Positions 56,990 through 64,000 of a stretch of DNA of 64,000 bases are shown piece after piece. Both the position numbers and the translations under genes were made by a program. The notes beneath the pieces are model-generated. The model was given only the letters and a program-made list of their open reading frames with translations, did not search any database and was not told the DNA's origin. Every line of letters begins with the position of its first letter. Position 1 is the stretch's first letter. The DNA lies in NCBI RefSeq assembly GCF_001984175.1, contig NZ_MTQP01000060.1, positions 205,056 through 269,055 on the forward strand, written 5' to 3'. This stretch comes from Saccharothrix sp. ALI-22-I (lineage in GTDB: Bacteria > Actinomycetota > Actinomycetes > Mycobacteriales > Pseudonocardiaceae).

Positions 56990-57556
56990 ATGACAAGCAC
57001 CCTAAGATTTGACGTAAAACCAATCGTTGTGGAGGTTTCTCTCAACGGGGAAACTTTCCACTTCGAGCGCTTGAAGGACACCGTCACCGTCGAAGCCCTG
57101 CAAGATGGCGACGCAATTGAGCAGCTTCGATCGTCTCACACGGTCGATGGCGGAAAGGTCGCGATACGTGATGAGAATGGTACGACGGCCGTATATTCGA
57201 CTCGTGCCGATGGCGACGTCGTCCACATCACCATCGAGGTGAATGGCGAGACACACACGGTCGAAGTAACGGTCGGCGGCAACCCTGGCGAACTGTTCGA
57301 GAACCTCGGTGACGTCCGGCTCCCACAGTTGCACCGGATCCTGCGATTCGCTGAGCAAATCAAGACAAGCGCTGAACTCCGGGCCGCGCTGCCAGGATTC
57401 AATTCGAAGGGAGATGCTTTTCCGGGAGGAAACACTCCGCTGCAGTCCTCCCATGACTGTGAGCTCGCCTGCCTAATGGCCGTGGAACCCGGCAGTCCTC
57501 TCGTCCAAATTTTCGCTTCCGGATACTGCGCCTCCTGCATTGTTCATGGCCATTGA
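56990..57556 (+). CDS. Hypothetical protein, 188 aa, first gene of a low-GC operon
   Basis: ATG at 56990 with GAGGA five bases upstream. N-terminal ~100 residues are beta-rich (DVKPIVVEVSLNGETFHFER, VHITIEVNGETHTVEVTVGG). The C-terminus has four clustered cysteines (SHDCELACLMA...GYCASCIVHGH), which might bind metal or be modified. GC is visibly lower and codons more varied than in the rest of the window, so the operon came from elsewhere. Confidence 0.72.
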   Translation: MTSTLRFDVKPIVVEVSLNGETFHFERLKDTVTVEALQDGDAIEQLRSSHTVDGGKVAIRDENGTTAVYSTRADGDVVHITIEVNGETHTVEVTVGGNPGELFENLGDVRLPQLHRILRFAEQIKTSAELRAALPGFNSKGDAFPGGNTPLQSSHDCELACLMAVEPGSPLVQIFASGYCASCIVHGH

Positions 57557-57848
57557 ATCGGCAGGCAACACCCCACTTCCTGTCGAAGCTGTGCCACCCC
57601 TGATGCGGCGCGATATACCCGAAGCCATGGCTTTGACTCCGCGCGACTGGGCAATTTTTCCTGGACCGGACATGTCAGATGCTTTTCGTGGAATCGCCAT
57701 CCACGCCTCGCTCAACAGTTCGGGGTCAGCCGACACGCCGCCAGGCTGGGCCGTCAAGCCGGCCGGATCAGGAGATCGGAAACAAGTACTCAAGTATTTC
57801 ACTGCTTGCACCCGATGGGCTGATCGGCGCCACCAGGAGGACACATGA
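57546..57848 (+). CDS. Hypothetical protein, 100 aa, second gene of the operon
   Basis: ATG at 57546 (a TTG two codons earlier is possible) inside the last codons of the upstream gene, 11-base overlap. VPPLMRRDIPEAMALTPRDW, FPGPDMSDAFRGIAIHASLN. Overlaps the next start (ATGA). Function unknown. Confidence 0.62.
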   Translation: MAIESAGNTPLPVEAVPPLMRRDIPEAMALTPRDWAIFPGPDMSDAFRGIAIHASLNSSGSADTPPGWAVKPAGSGDRKQVLKYFTACTRWADRRHQEDT

Positions 57849-58432
57849 CACCCCCAAATGCACGCCAGGGCGTTGTCCACGAAGCGCGCGAGACCGCGCT
57901 GGGCCTGCGACCTGCGGACGCACCGTTGCCGCAGCGTGCAACAGTCACTGAGGACTGCACTCTCTATTCAACCCTTGCGGACCAATACTACATACAAGCC
58001 CAGGTGGCCTACGCTTCAGGCGACTGGAAGTCGGGTGATTTCCATATAGCGATGGCCGACAATTTTCACAGACTATTCTTGCTGTGCTTGACCCCTTTCA
58101 ATTTCCCCGGCAGCGGCTCTCCAATGGCCATTGAGGCGACTGAGGCGCATTTCCCTCTATCTGATCTATGGGCGCAACTGGAAACGCTCAGGACACTCAC
58201 CGATCGTGAACGCCCACCGGCTCTGCGGGAAGAGCCACCCAAAGAGTTGACTGAGGGCGGCAATGTTTGCGATCAGTACGCAGTGGCCGCCCTTGCCTTG
58301 ACGTCCCAAGCAATCCAGGCACATGAAGCCGGTGATATCGGGCTGACTTTCCTTTATGAGCAGCAAGCGCATGCATATTGGGCGCTGTATCAGTTGTGTC
58401 TGACTGCAACTCGTTCCGTAAGGTTTCCTTAA
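57845..58432 (+). CDS. Hypothetical protein, 195 aa, third gene of the operon
   Basis: ATG at 57845 with AGGAG seven bases upstream, overlapping the upstream TGA. Two similar helical halves: CTLYSTLADQYYIQAQVAYA with FHIAMADNFHRLFLLCLTPF, and VCDQYAVAALALTSQAIQAH with FLYEQQAHAYWALYQLCLTA, i.e. an internal duplication of a helical hairpin. Function unknown. Confidence 0.7.
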   Translation: MTPPNARQGVVHEARETALGLRPADAPLPQRATVTEDCTLYSTLADQYYIQAQVAYASGDWKSGDFHIAMADNFHRLFLLCLTPFNFPGSGSPMAIEATEAHFPLSDLWAQLETLRTLTDRERPPALREEPPKELTEGGNVCDQYAVAALALTSQAIQAHEAGDIGLTFLYEQQAHAYWALYQLCLTATRSVRFP

Positions 58433-58791
58433 GGGCGGGCAGTCGGAATCGGAAGGAAATGGCGCGGAGCTGCACGTATCCTCACGAGCCCTGAACTCCG
58501 ATATATGTGCTGGCGGCACGCGGATCAGAACGCTGGAGGACTTTTGAACGCGGTGTCGCATCTCAAACGCGAAGCCGCCAGGTCGCCTGCAAAGCGACAA
58601 CAAGTACCGCAGGCGCCTGTGCGCCAAGGGGAATCGGCGCGTAGATCGCCCGTCTAGATCGCCCGTCTAGATCGCCCGTCTAGCTACATTTCTCCTGGTG
58701 GGAGGCCCGTTCCGGGGTGAAAATCGGGGTGGTCGTCCGCCGACGCCGTAGCTCCTATGGTCGTTGGAGGCCGTCGTCTAGCCGGGCGCCG
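58433..58791. other. Intergenic stretch with a short tandem repeat
   Basis: No supported gene. Contains three direct copies of GATCGCCCGTCTA at 58645-58683. The IS701 element begins at 58792. Confidence 0.5.
58645..58683. repeat. 13-bp tandem repeat, three copies
   Basis: GATCGCCCGTCTA repeated three times head to tail; flanked by GTA and GCTAC. Confidence 0.8.
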
Positions 58792-60227
58792 GTACTACAT
58801 TCCGAGATCATGTGGCAGCGGGTCGCCGCGTCGGCGGTAATGACTGATCAGGGCCCTGCCCAGGTGGACCTGGCGCCATAGCGCACGGGTGATCGCGGCG
58901 CCGACATCGACGACGCGGCTCAGGACGGTCGCGGCGAGCAGCCCACGGATCGCCGTGGTCGACAACGGCAGCAGAACCGACTTCAGCAGGCCGCCTCGCT
59001 CTCCCGGCACGCCGCCTCTTTTCCCCGGCCGGCGCGGGTGACCGCCAGGAAAGCCTGTGCCAGCATGCACATCGTGACGTGCCGGTGCCATGAGACCCAC
59101 TTGCGAACCTGGTAGGCGTCCATCCCGAGTTGATCCTTACCGGTCTTGTTGTCCTCCTCGATCTTCCACCGCAGCCCGGCCGCTCGGACCATCGCCGCGA
59201 GCGTCGTGGCCACCGGCGCGTGCACCAGGAAGTACTCGATGTCATAGGACGCCGGCCGGCCCTTGTGTTTCCTCATGTCCTTGGACCGACGGATCAGCAG
59301 TGTGTGCCCGTATCCCGCGGCCGGGGGCTGTTCCTTCACCGTGACCGCGTGCATCGCCCAGTCGTACAGTCGGTGGCCCTTACTGCCCGCGCCGGCCGAC
59401 CGTCGCTCCCACCGGTGGACGTGATCCCGCAGAATGTCCTTGCAGCACAACGCCTGCCCCCGTGCGTCGACCAGCGGCAGGTCGACCGGCACCGCCATGA
59501 CGTAGGTGACGGCGCGGTCATGGCAGAACGCGCGCAGGCCCGGGTCACGACCGTAGCCGGCATCGGCGGCGAACCACCCGAACACCACGTTCGCCGCGAG
59601 CACACGCGCCAGCATCTGTTGCACCAGTTGGGGTTTCGTCGCGAACTCCCGGTCAGCGGGCACCCCGGCGGTCCGGCAGCGGTCCGGATCCGAGGTCCAG
59701 GACGCCGGCAGGTAAAGCTCCCGGTCGATGAACGCGTGCCCGGCCTCGGTGGCGTAGGTCAGCATCGGCATGACCTGGCAGTTCTCGGTCTGGCCGGTCA
59801 ACCCGCAGTGCTGCGGGGCGACCCCGACACTCTTGTCGCCCTTCTTGATCGCCTGGGTGTCGTCGGCGATCACGGCGGCATCGGCCGATCCCAGGCCCGC
59901 CACCACGTAGTCACGCACCTGGTCCCGCAGCGTGTCGGCATCCCACACCGCGCCGTCGAGCAGGTGCTCGAACGGGCGTGGCGTGGCCAGCCCGGCGTGC
60001 TCGGCCAACCCCCAGGAGTTCTTCTTCGGCACATCGGCCAGCAACGCCCGCACCATCAGCCCGAACGTCACCTTCGGCTCCGGGCGGTTGAACATCCACC
60101 CCAAGCCCTCGGTGAGGGCCTGAAGGTCAGCGTCCCAGCCGGCGATGTCCTGAACAGTCACGCTCTCGACCATGACACGGGATACGCGCTGTCAGTCGAC
60201 CCGGTTCAAGATCTCGGAATGTAGTAC
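58792..60227 (-). mobile_element. IS701-family insertion sequence, complete
   Basis: Bounded by perfect 18-bp inverted repeats GTACTACATTCCGAGATC at 58792-58809 and its complement at 60210-60227, 1436 bp. Contains one transposase gene on the minus strand. A second copy in the opposite orientation starts at 63882. No obvious target duplication beyond the element ends. Confidence 0.88.
58983..60173 (-). CDS. IS701-family transposase, 396 aa
   Basis: ATG at 60173, 54 bases inside the right repeat. Catalytic DDE-type landmarks: VIADDTQAIKKGDKSVGV (first Asp), VVFGWFAADAGYGRDPGL (second Asp) and LRWKIEEDNKTGKDQLGMDA followed by YQVRKWVSWHRHVTMCMLA (Glu). Length and order are typical of IS701 transposases. 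It cuts and pastes the element; intact. Confidence 0.88.
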   Translation of the reverse strand: MVESVTVQDIAGWDADLQALTEGLGWMFNRPEPKVTFGLMVRALLADVPKKNSWGLAEHAGLATPRPFEHLLDGAVWDADTLRDQVRDYVVAGLGSADAAVIADDTQAIKKGDKSVGVAPQHCGLTGQTENCQVMPMLTYATEAGHAFIDRELYLPASWTSDPDRCRTAGVPADREFATKPQLVQQMLARVLAANVVFGWFAADAGYGRDPGLRAFCHDRAVTYVMAVPVDLPLVDARGQALCCKDILRDHVHRWERRSAGAGSKGHRLYDWAMHAVTVKEQPPAAGYGHTLLIRRSKDMRKHKGRPASYDIEYFLVHAPVATTLAAMVRAAGLRWKIEEDNKTGKDQLGMDAYQVRKWVSWHRHVTMCMLAQAFLAVTRAGRGKEAACRESEAAC

Positions 60228-60408
60228 GGGCATCCGTCGCACGATCCGGGCAGCCCGTCGATCCCCGGCCGCGCAGACGGGCGACCACCTCCGCCCGGCG
60301 GACCGGAATGCGCTCGCCGGTCCGCACATCCCACTCCACCACCAGGTCCGAGATCTCCAGCACGGGTTGAGAGGACACTCGCCGACGACGGCCCAGCGGG
60401 GCGATCAC
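60228..60408 (-). pseudogene. Gene truncated by the IS701 insertion
   Basis: GTG at 60408 overlaps the stop of the methyltransferase ORF. The frame VLEISDLVVEWDVRTGERIP, VRRAEVVARLRGRG is cut at the IS701 right end (60227). No continuation is seen on the other side of the IS. Function unknown. Confidence 0.6.
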
Positions 60409-60971
60409 GGCTGCTGGGGCTTGCGAACCAGCAGTTGGCTGTCGGGCGACCACCGGTAGGCGAGCGCGTGCAAGTGTGCCGTCACGTGGCCGGGACCACA
60501 TCCGATATCGGCGACCGGTCCGGCGTTGTGGGCCTGCACGAGTTCGGCGAACGCGGCCGGCATCGCACGTTCCATCGGCCTGGTCTTGAGCATGTCGCTG
60601 ACAAGCTCGGCGTAGAGGGTCGCGATGGCCCACGTCGTCAGGTGCAGCAGCGCGCGGAACGGGCAGTAGACCAGCGCCGCCGGCTCGTCGAGGCGCAGGT
60701 CGCGCATGTCGGCCTCGCGCAGGTCGAGTTCCACGCCCGCGTCGTCGGCGCGAGCACGGGCCTGATCAAGCATCGCGGGGGACACGTCGAGACCGACCAC
60801 CCGCTGCCCGGTCGCTCGCGCGACCGGTACCGCGACGCGACCGTTCCCGACCGCGAGCTCAACCAACGGCCCATCGGCCTCGAGGGCCAGTTCGACGTAG
60901 AACGCGATGTCCTCCGGCATGTGCGCCGACCACTCCTCATAGCCGACCGCGAATGCCTCGTCCCAGCTCAT
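60405..60971 (-). CDS. Chimeric SAM-methyltransferase ORF, 188 aa
   Basis: ATG at 60971. Residues ~35-115 are a class I methyltransferase start (PLVELAVGNGRVAVPVARAT, VVGLDVSPAMLDQARA, VELDLREADMRDLRL). From ~118 the sequence restarts as the N-terminus of a different methyltransferase (ATLYAELVSDMLKTRPMERA, MPAAFAELVQA, GPVADIGCGPGHVTAHLHAL) and ends 18 residues later in RWSPDSQLLVRKPQQP. Two motif-I glycine loops in 188 residues and the missing second halves of both suggest a deletion fusion, probably inactive. Confidence 0.68.
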   Translation of the reverse strand: MSWDEAFAVGYEEWSAHMPEDIAFYVELALEADGPLVELAVGNGRVAVPVARATGQRVVGLDVSPAMLDQARARADDAGVELDLREADMRDLRLDEPAALVYCPFRALLHLTTWAIATLYAELVSDMLKTRPMERAMPAAFAELVQAHNAGPVADIGCGPGHVTAHLHALAYRWSPDSQLLVRKPQQP

Positions 60972-61082
60972 GCCCTGGAGGCTGCCACGTCACGACCTGG
61001 CAGAGCCAGTCGATTCCGCGCACCCGCGGCTACCGCTTGCTGCCGACCTACGGGTGATCACCGACGACGCCCGGCGCTCCGG

Positions 61083-62087
61083 TCACCGTGAGCGGCGTAC
61101 CGCTGGTTCGAGCAGCGACAAACTCCTCTGCTGCGCATCGAGGGCGACGCGGATCCCGACCGGCATCGGCAGGTTCGGGCCGGCGTGTCCGAACTCGACG
61201 TTGCCCAGGACCGGGATGTCACGGTCGCCGAGGACGTCGAGGACTATCTCGGGCAGGGTCGGGGACGCGTCGGGCCCGTCGAGTCCGTCGATCGCGTGCG
61301 GGACGCCCACGACCATGCCGGAGATCCGGTCGAGGATGCCGCAGTGCCGCAGCACTTGTAGATTGCTCCACACATACGATGCCTGGCCGCCCATCTCCTC
61401 CCAGAACAGCACCGCGCCGTCGAACCATTCGAGCGGCAGCGCGAAAGGCGTCGCCTGCGCCAGCACGATGCGATTGATCACCCCGCCGATCAGTCGGCCT
61501 TCGGTGCGACCGGCACGCCAGCACTCCCACGACGGACTGGCCGGCAGCGCACCGATCGCCTCCGTGCTGGTCAGCAGCGTCGAATAGAGCTTCTCAAGCT
61601 CCGCTCTGCGCGCCGCGGGCGCAGACTGCCACGCCCCGCCGAGTCCAGGGGTGGCCATGTCGGCATGGAAGCCGACCAGGCCCGTGCGCGCGTAGAGCAC
61701 CAGATGCAGCAGCGAGATGTCGCTGTAGCCGAGGATCGGCTTGGGGTCGGCGGTGATCGCCTCGACGTCGATCAGGTCGAGGTAGCCGAGCGCCGTCTGG
61801 CCGCCGTCGTGCGCGATGATGGCGCGCACCTCGGGATCGCGCAGAAGAGCATTGAATTCCCTGGCGATCTCCGCCGGCGTGGCCGCGCTCCACCAACGGT
61901 GCCGCCCTGCTTCGAGCAGCGGTGCCCGGCGCACGCGGAATCCCATCCGCTCGAGCACGACCACCGCCTGATCGAGGTCGGGCTCGTAAACGGCATGGAG
62001 CGGCCCGGACAGCGATGCGATAACGACGAGGTCTCCGGGCCTCAGGGCACGAGGTCGAAGCGGCTGAGGCAGTGCGGTAAGGGCCAC
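61083..62087 (-). CDS. LD-carboxypeptidase (peptidase S66 family), 334 aa
   Basis: GTG at 62087 fits family starts (ALTALPQPLRPRALRPGDLV); another GTG at 62123 is possible. Conserved features: RPGDLVVIASLSGPLHAVYE, AIIAHDGGQTALGYLDLID, PILGYSDISLLHLVLYARTG (nucleophile Ser of the S66 GYSD motif), LIGGVINRIVLAQATPFALP, AVLFWEEMGGQASYVWSNLQ (Glu) and a late GHAGPNLPMPVG (His). The Ser-Glu-His set is present. Known members cut murein tetrapeptides or microcin-C-like peptides; this one resembles the MccF-like group. Intact. Confidence 0.85.
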   Translation of the reverse strand: MALTALPQPLRPRALRPGDLVVIASLSGPLHAVYEPDLDQAVVVLERMGFRVRRAPLLEAGRHRWWSAATPAEIAREFNALLRDPEVRAIIAHDGGQTALGYLDLIDVEAITADPKPILGYSDISLLHLVLYARTGLVGFHADMATPGLGGAWQSAPAARRAELEKLYSTLLTSTEAIGALPASPSWECWRAGRTEGRLIGGVINRIVLAQATPFALPLEWFDGAVLFWEEMGGQASYVWSNLQVLRHCGILDRISGMVVGVPHAIDGLDGPDASPTLPEIVLDVLGDRDIPVLGNVEFGHAGPNLPMPVGIRVALDAQQRSLSLLEPAVRRSR

Positions 62088-62150
62088 CGAGGCAGTATCC
62101 CGACACCCTCGGCAACACGCCACACATTTACCGATCGACCGCCCGGTACT

Positions 62151-63785
62151 GTCGGGTGGCCCGGAGGAGTCTCACCCCCGGGCTCCCGCAGATCCGTACG
62201 TGACAGTCTCCCGTCATACGGCTCTTGTCGTCCTGGTCATCAGGCAATCGGTGGTGCCCAGGCCCAACGGGCGAAATACCGGGGCCGTATCACCCTGGCA
62301 GCGCTCATCGCCGCGAGCGCCTTCTTCCAGGGCCGAAGCCGCCGGTACTTGTTCCTCAGCCATCGCAGCAGGTAGGCGTTGATGCGATGGAGGACGGGAT
62401 ACAGCTCCGAGCGGTGGAAAGCGCCGTAGTACGCCATCCACCCCCGCACCACCGGGTTGATCATCCCGGCGAGGTCCGCCTCGGAACTGCCGGTACGCCG
62501 GTGCAGCCGCCAGGACCGCACCTGTGCACCCATTTTCTTCAGGGCATCGCTGCTGACGGCCGGAAGGAAGCCGGTGAACTGCACACCATCCCTCCGCCGC
62601 GCCCGGCGTGGCCGGAACGTGAACCCCAGGAACGTGAACGACCGGTGCTCGAACTCACCAGGTCGGTTGCTGTCCTTGCAGTACACGATCCGGGTCTTGT
62701 CCGGGTGGAGCTCCAGCCCCACCTCGGCCATCCGCTCACGCAATGCGGCCAGGACCTTTCGGGCCTGGGCCAGGCTGGTGCAATGCACCACCGCATCGTC
62801 GGCGTACCTCTCGAAGGGCACCGCCGGGAACTCCCGGGCCAGCCACCGATCGAACGCGTAGTGCATGAACAGATTCGCCAGAACCGGCGAAACCGAGGAC
62901 CCTTGTGGGGTTCCCCGTTTCCGCTCCAGCAGGGTTCCGTCGGGCTGCTGCACCGAAGCGGCCAGCCACCGCTTGACATACAGCACCACCCAACGGGCGT
63001 CGGTGTGCGCTTCGACCGCACGGACGACCAGGTCCCACGGGACGCTGTCGAAGAACTTCCGGATGTCCAGATCGACCACCCAGTCGAACTTCCAGCAGCG
63101 TTTCCGGCAGACCTCGACCGCGTCCAGCGCCGAGCGGTTCGAGCGATAGCCGTAGGAGTCAGGGTGGAACACCGGTTCCACCCGCGTCTCCAGGTGCGCG
63201 GCCACCACCGTCTGCGCCACCCGGTCAGCGACCGTCGGCACGCCCAAGATCCTCGTGCCTGCGCCGTACGGCTTGTCGATCTCGACTGCGCGCACCGGGG
63301 GCGGGAAGTACGTCCCCGAGGACATCCGGTTCCAGATGCGATACAGGTTGCCCCGCAGATCCTTCTCGAACTCCTCAATGGACTGTCCGTCCACCCCTGA
63401 CGCTCCCTGATTCCCCTTCACCTTGAGCCAGGCGCTCCACACCTCGGTCTTCGAGATGTCGAACGGCTTGCCAGACGCTTTCAACTGGTCCATCAAGCTC
63501 CTCCCAGAGCACTTCTGGTTGGCCGAACGAACACCAGTCACGAACGACCCGGCCCCTTCGCTCCACCCCCGTTACAGAGGCTTCAGCACTACTACGAGCC
63601 GGTCCGCCGGCGTGTCCCGCGACGGTACTCACACCGCCCGCCCTTATTTCGGAAAGACTCTCCCTCTCGCTGCGACGCTGCACCGCAGCAGTGTCGGGAC
63701 ACGCCTTCTCACGTTCCATACGAGAGCCGCAGACCGGGCTCACGCCACCTATACGCCGGACACCACCTGGCCAATACGCGGGCAC
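62151..63785 (-). mobile_element. Group II intron with reverse transcriptase
   Basis: Minus strand: 5' end near 63785 (GTGCCCGCG), RT ORF, then a textbook domain V (GAGCCGTATGACGGGAGACT at 62222-62203, closing with GTCACGTACGGATC) and a domain VI stem (CCCGGGGGTGAGACTCC...) ending in ...CCACCCGAC at 62151. Upstream of the ORF the conserved CTGAAGCCTCTGTAACGGGG and GTGGAGCGAAGGGG of actinobacterial introns are present. The 5' boundary is approximate. Confidence 0.78.
62240..63493 (-). CDS. ltrA: Group II intron reverse transcriptase/maturase, 417 aa
   Basis: ATG at 63493 with GGGAGGAG five bases upstream (a GTG at 63541 is in frame but has no ribosome site). RT motifs in order: GNQGASGVDGQSIEEFEKDL, RAVEIDKPYGAGTRILGVPT, SYGYRSNRSALDAVE, WVVDLDIRKFFDSVPWDL, KRGTPQGSSVSPVLANLFMH, RYADDAVVHC (catalytic YADD) and FTFLGFTFRPR. 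A maturase region follows (INPVVRGWMAYYGAFHRSEL). No HNH endonuclease domain is present, as in bacterial class C introns. Splices and reinserts the intron. Confidence 0.9.
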   Translation of the reverse strand: MDQLKASGKPFDISKTEVWSAWLKVKGNQGASGVDGQSIEEFEKDLRGNLYRIWNRMSSGTYFPPPVRAVEIDKPYGAGTRILGVPTVADRVAQTVVAAHLETRVEPVFHPDSYGYRSNRSALDAVEVCRKRCWKFDWVVDLDIRKFFDSVPWDLVVRAVEAHTDARWVVLYVKRWLAASVQQPDGTLLERKRGTPQGSSVSPVLANLFMHYAFDRWLAREFPAVPFERYADDAVVHCTSLAQARKVLAALRERMAEVGLELHPDKTRIVYCKDSNRPGEFEHRSFTFLGFTFRPRRARRRDGVQFTGFLPAVSSDALKKMGAQVRSWRLHRRTGSSEADLAGMINPVVRGWMAYYGAFHRSELYPVLHRINAYLLRWLRNKYRRLRPWKKALAAMSAARVIRPRYFARWAWAPPIA

Positions 63786-63881
63786 CCGCCAGGCTCATCC
63801 CGGGATCGAATGTGAACCCCGGTTTCGATGCCACCTATGATCCTTTCGACGCCTCGGACAGCGGTCGTCTTCCCGGTCCCC
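63786..63881. other. Short spacer between the intron and the second IS701
   Basis: About 95 bp. On the minus strand it reads GTGKTTAVRGVERIIGGIE, P-loop-like, but it is open only because it joins the IS end; may be a remnant of the gene hit by the IS. Confidence 0.35.
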
Positions 63882-64000
63882 GTACTACATTCCGAGATCT
63901 TGAACCGGGTCGACTGACAGCGCGTATCCCGTGTCATGGTCGAGAGCGTGACTGTTCAGGACATCGCCGGCTGGGACGCTGACCTTCAGGCCCTCACCGA
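63882..64000 (+). mobile_element. Second IS701 copy, left end only
   Basis: Starts with GTACTACATTCCGAGATC at 63882-63899 and is identical to the start of the first copy over the ~119 bases visible, then leaves the window. Orientation is opposite to the first copy. Confidence 0.88.
63936..64000 (+). CDS. IS701-family transposase, N-terminus only
   Basis: ATG at 63936, 54 bases inside the repeat as in the first copy; MVESVTVQDIAGWDADLQAL is the same. Truncated by the window edge. Confidence 0.85.
   Translation, partial: MVESVTVQDIAGWDADLQALT

Noticed and set aside
1..64000. CRISPR array
   Set aside because: The leader repeats are far apart with genes between them and vary in the stem; no regular short repeat-spacer arrangement exists.

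Overview
The window reads as very GC-rich actinomycete DNA: nearly all real genes end codons in G or C, GTG and TTG starts are common, and the recognisable proteins (DUF4192, DUF6927, GP88-like, IS701, group II intron RT, DUF3558-like lipoprotein) are typical of Pseudonocardiaceae/Streptomycetaceae. The first ~51 kb look like an accessory or integrated mobile region (plasmid, ICE or prophage-like); the last ~10 kb are a mosaic of mobile elements and chromosome-like genes. All assignments come from reading the sequence; no database search was run.

Region 1 (1-42.4 kb, continuing in weaker form to ~51 kb) is a long array of small, mostly unrecognised genes, almost all on the minus strand. Most are laid out as repeated units: (i) a promoter made of an AAGC/AACC-type box exactly 29 nt upstream of a TAnnnT -10 hexamer; (ii) immediately downstream a 5' leader that folds into a hairpin whose stem sequence varies but stays complementary, with a constant GGGTGACGCCC loop region and a constant CGAACCCGACAA tail; (iii) an AGGAG ribosome site; (iv) often a 20-36 codon micro-ORF whose stop overlaps the next start; (v) the main ORF; (vi) a gene-specific GC-rich terminator hairpin. 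About 25 copies of the leader and about 30 of the promoter can be recognised. Several gene families occur two or three times (8874/12723/27090; 21660/23088; 31837/33850; 1706/5929; 1-543/12229; 5929/35610/40098; 4547/36861), so the array has grown by duplication and divergence. It also holds decayed genes (14888-15256, 36861-37101, 38760-39544, 41724-42353).

Recognisable cargo in the array includes a tRNA-guanine-transglycosylase/DpdA-like protein (28143-28901), two PP-loop (PAPS-reductase-like) proteins (37177-38481 and 46466-47554), a frameshifted GP88-like phage protein (38760-39544), a GNAT acetyltransferase (31065-31562), DUF4192 (23895-24968), DUF6927 (19896-20507) and many small zinc-ribbon-like proteins. 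These families are common in actinobacteriophages and conjugative elements, which suggests one co-regulated mobile-element regulon. A plus-strand pair (44634-45772) ending in a helix-turn-helix-like protein is one candidate regulator.

Region 2 (51.3-54.4 kb) is a three-gene minus-strand operon for envelope proteins: a small membrane protein, a DUF3558-like lipoprotein and a membrane-anchored L,D-transpeptidase-like protein. Region 3 (54.4-58.8 kb) has decayed fragments, a small membrane protein, an Imm32-like protein and a compact plus-strand operon of three lower-GC genes. Region 4 (58.8-64 kb) is bounded by two oppositely oriented IS701-family copies; between them are a truncated gene, a chimeric methyltransferase ORF, an S66-type LD-carboxypeptidase and a group II intron with its reverse transcriptase.
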